From Candidatus Nomurabacteria bacterium (GTDB lineage Bacteria; Patescibacteriota; Saccharimonadia; Saccharimonadales; Saccharimonadaceae), in assembly GCA_031264785.1 (NCBI GenBank), contig JAISDN010000041.1, forward strand, positions 1 to 5,320: a stretch of 5,320 nucleotides of DNA, given 5' to 3'. The translations under genes and the position numbers were made by a program. The notes under the pieces were generated by a model. It was not told the origin of the DNA, did no database searches, and saw nothing but the letters and a program-made list of their open reading frames with translations. Within the stretch, counting starts at the first letter, position 1; the number at the start of each line of letters is the position of its first letter. This document shows, one piece after another, positions 3,899 through 5,320 of this stretch.

Positions 3899-5294
3899 AT
3901 GACGTACCAAGATAAAGTCAACCGAATTGTTCAAAATGTAAAAACTTTTTATAAAAAACAGCGACCGTTTCATATTTTTCACGGTTCGACTAATTCGACG
4001 CGGATTCAGTCGTTTCGGCGGGCCGACACGATTGACGTGAGCGACCTTGACGAGGTTTTGAAAATTGATACTGAAAAACAGGTTATGACTGTCGAGCCGA
4101 ATGTGCCGATGGATAAATTGGTGCGGGCGGCGCGTGGGAAGGGTTTGGTGCCGAAAATTGTGATGGAGTTTCCCGGAATCACCGCTGGGGGGGGGTCTCG
4201 CGGGTGTAGCCGGCGAGAGCAGTTCGTTTCGATATGGCGTTTTCGGCCAAATTTGCAACAAGGTTGAAATTATCACGCCGGACGGGGTGATGCGGGCGGC
4301 TTCGCGGCGCCAGAATCCGGATTTGTGGCGGGGGATTGGCGGCACTTACGGCACGCTAGGGATTTTGACGGCGCTTGATATTGAGTGTCGGCCAGCCAAA
4401 AAATATGTAAATCTGACTTATCTGCCGGTGAAAAGTTTTCGGGAGGCTGTTGACACTCTGATGGCGGAGTGCGCCAAAAATCACGATTATGTGGATGGAA
4501 TTATGTTTGCTAAAAATCGCGGCGTGGTGATGGTTGGGCGGCTGAGCGACCGGCGCGCCGGCCGGATCAAACGTTTTTCGCGGGCGATTGACCCGTGGTT
4601 TTATCTGCACGCCGATCGGCATTCGCGGGCCGAACGTACCGAGTCGATTCCGCTGACGGATTATTTATTTCGCTATGACAGAGGCGGATTTTGGGTTGGG
4701 CGGCAGGCTTTTCGGCTGTTTGATGTGCCGTTTAACGCTGTGACGCGCTGCCTGCTTGATCCGCTGATGCACACTCGGAAAATGTATGAGGCGCTGCAGG
4801 TTGGGCGGGTGTCGCAGCAATATTTGGTTCAGGATTTGGGTTTGCCTTTGAAAAACGCCGTAAACTTTATAAAGTTTGTCGATAAAGAACTGGGTGTTTA
4901 TCCGTTGTGGCTGTGTCCGCTAAATCCGGCCGGCGACGTTTCGGAATTTCAGCTGGGCGGGATGGACGATTCGCCGATGTGTATAAATGTTGGCGTTTGG
5001 GGCGACCAAGCGGCGGATTATGCGGAGTTTTTGCGCCAAAATCGGCTGATAGAGAAGGAGCTGATGCGGCTGGGCGGCCGGAAGTGGTTTTATGCCCACG
5101 CTTATTATACCGAAAAGGAATTTTGGCAGATTTATAATAAAAAATGGTACGACGACTTGCGCCGAAAATATCACGCCGAGCACCTGCCGAGCGTTTTTGA
5201 TAAAGTTGTGGTTAAGAAAAAATACCCGGTTGACGCCCGCAAGGGGGCTTGGAGCGCCATCTTGGGTAAGGGAAAATTGAAAGTCCAGCATTGA
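3899..5294 (+). CDS. DHCR24/Diminuto-like FAD oxidoreductase, frameshifted
   Basis: Two frames (3899-4267, and a second open through 4188-5294) join into one protein of about 464 residues if one base is removed from the G-run at 4187-4195. As written, the first frame makes only 122 residues and stops at 4267. The joined protein has an FAD-binding PCMH domain: HGSTNSTR near residue 28, VEPNVPM, then ITAGGG running into LAGVAGESSSFRYG, and NPDLWRGIGGTYGTLGI. The C-terminal part resembles delta(24)-sterol reductase (DHCR24/DWF1), with IPLTDY, YLVQDLGLP, GVYPLWLCP, and an EFW...YDDLR...VFDK tail. DHCR24 reduces a sterol side-chain double bond. No sterol genes are visible here, so the substrate is unknown; an isoprenoid or other lipid, or a sugar as in related oxidases, is possible. 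No membrane anchor is seen near the N-terminus. The frameshift may be a sequencing error, a phase-variable switch or decay; the intact downstream frame argues against old decay. Confidence 0.8.
4187..4195 (+). repeat. G9 homopolymer at the frameshift point
   Basis: Nine consecutive G encode the glycine loop of the FAD-binding domain. With eight G the codons read GGG GGG GGT and continue in frame into LAGVAGESS; with nine the frame is lost. Long G-runs are prone both to replication slippage and to base-calling error. Confidence 0.85.
4862..4877. repeat. Perfect palindrome AAACTTTATAAAGTTT inside the FAD gene
   Basis: An exact second copy of the core of the 3857-3874 palindrome, here within coding sequence over the codons for NFIKF. 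Confidence 0.55.
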
Positions 5295-5319
5295 CTTTTT
5301 AAAGCGAGTGTGCTATAAT
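5291..5319 (+). promoter_or_regulatory. Strong promoter for a gene beyond the window
   Basis: TTGACT (5291-5296), a 17-nt spacer, and TGC TATAAT (box 5314-5319) give a near-consensus promoter with an extended -10. The -35 box overlaps the TGA stop of the FAD gene (5292-5294). If the next gene follows the local pattern, its ATG should begin at 5326. Confidence 0.8.
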
Positions 5320-5320
5320 G

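Noticed and set aside
3884..4345. Minus-strand open frame over the start of the FAD gene
   Set aside because: The plus-strand frame has clear FAD-domain motifs here; the minus translation shows none.
1..5320. UGA recoded as glycine (Gracilibacteria/Absconditabacteria code)
   Set aside because: UGA ends four of the genes at natural family lengths or tails and none lies inside conserved domains; the 4267 UGA belongs to a frameshifted frame.
1..5320. tRNA, rRNA, insertion sequences or CRISPR arrays
   Set aside because: I saw no cloverleaf, rRNA signature, transposase motif or regularly spaced repeat.

Overview
The window reads as part of a small, compact bacterial genome. The best guess is Candidate Phyla Radiation / Patescibacteria. 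The reasons are the very tight gene packing, the two-subunit transketolase, divergent versions of common enzymes, and several genes that seem to start right at the transcription start. This placement is inference; no rRNA or universal marker gene is present. UGA ends four of the genes and does not occur inside recognised domains, so the UGA-as-glycine code of Gracilibacteria/Absconditabacteria is not supported. All recognised genes lie on the + strand.

Layout. 1-36 may be the tail of an upstream gene. 47-75 is a near-consensus promoter, followed by an unusually long (~185 nt) leader with mutually exclusive stem-loops, then a Shine-Dalgarno (SD)-led gene of unknown function (269-805; possibly a remote GlcG/HbpS relative) and a hairpin terminator. 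Next come three genes of the non-oxidative pentose phosphate pathway: a divergent ribulose-phosphate 3-epimerase (877-1503) and the N- and C-terminal subunits of a split transketolase (1513-2319 and 2316-3248, ATGA overlap). A second SD-led cassette follows: a 150-residue dUTPase-fold protein whose catalytic positions look degenerate (3355-3807). After a GC-rich hairpin and a perfect 18-bp palindrome comes an FAD-dependent oxidoreductase resembling eukaryotic DHCR24/Diminuto (3899-5294), interrupted by a one-base frameshift at a run of nine G. A near-perfect promoter at 5291-5319 serves a gene just beyond the window.

How it works together. The epimerase makes xylulose 5-phosphate and the transketolase uses it, so 877-3248 is a functional block. 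Two expression styles alternate. The epimerase, the transketolase N subunit and the FAD enzyme have a -10 box exactly 6 nt before ATG and no SD, which suggests leaderless mRNAs. The 269 and 3355 genes have leaders and good SD sequences, and their codon use looks less rich in GCG/GGG/TTG than their neighbours. The points most worth following are the alternating leader structure, the degenerate dUTPase-like protein, the G9 frameshift in a DHCR24-like enzyme, the repeated palindrome AAACTTTATAAAGTTT, and the fixed -10-to-ATG spacing.
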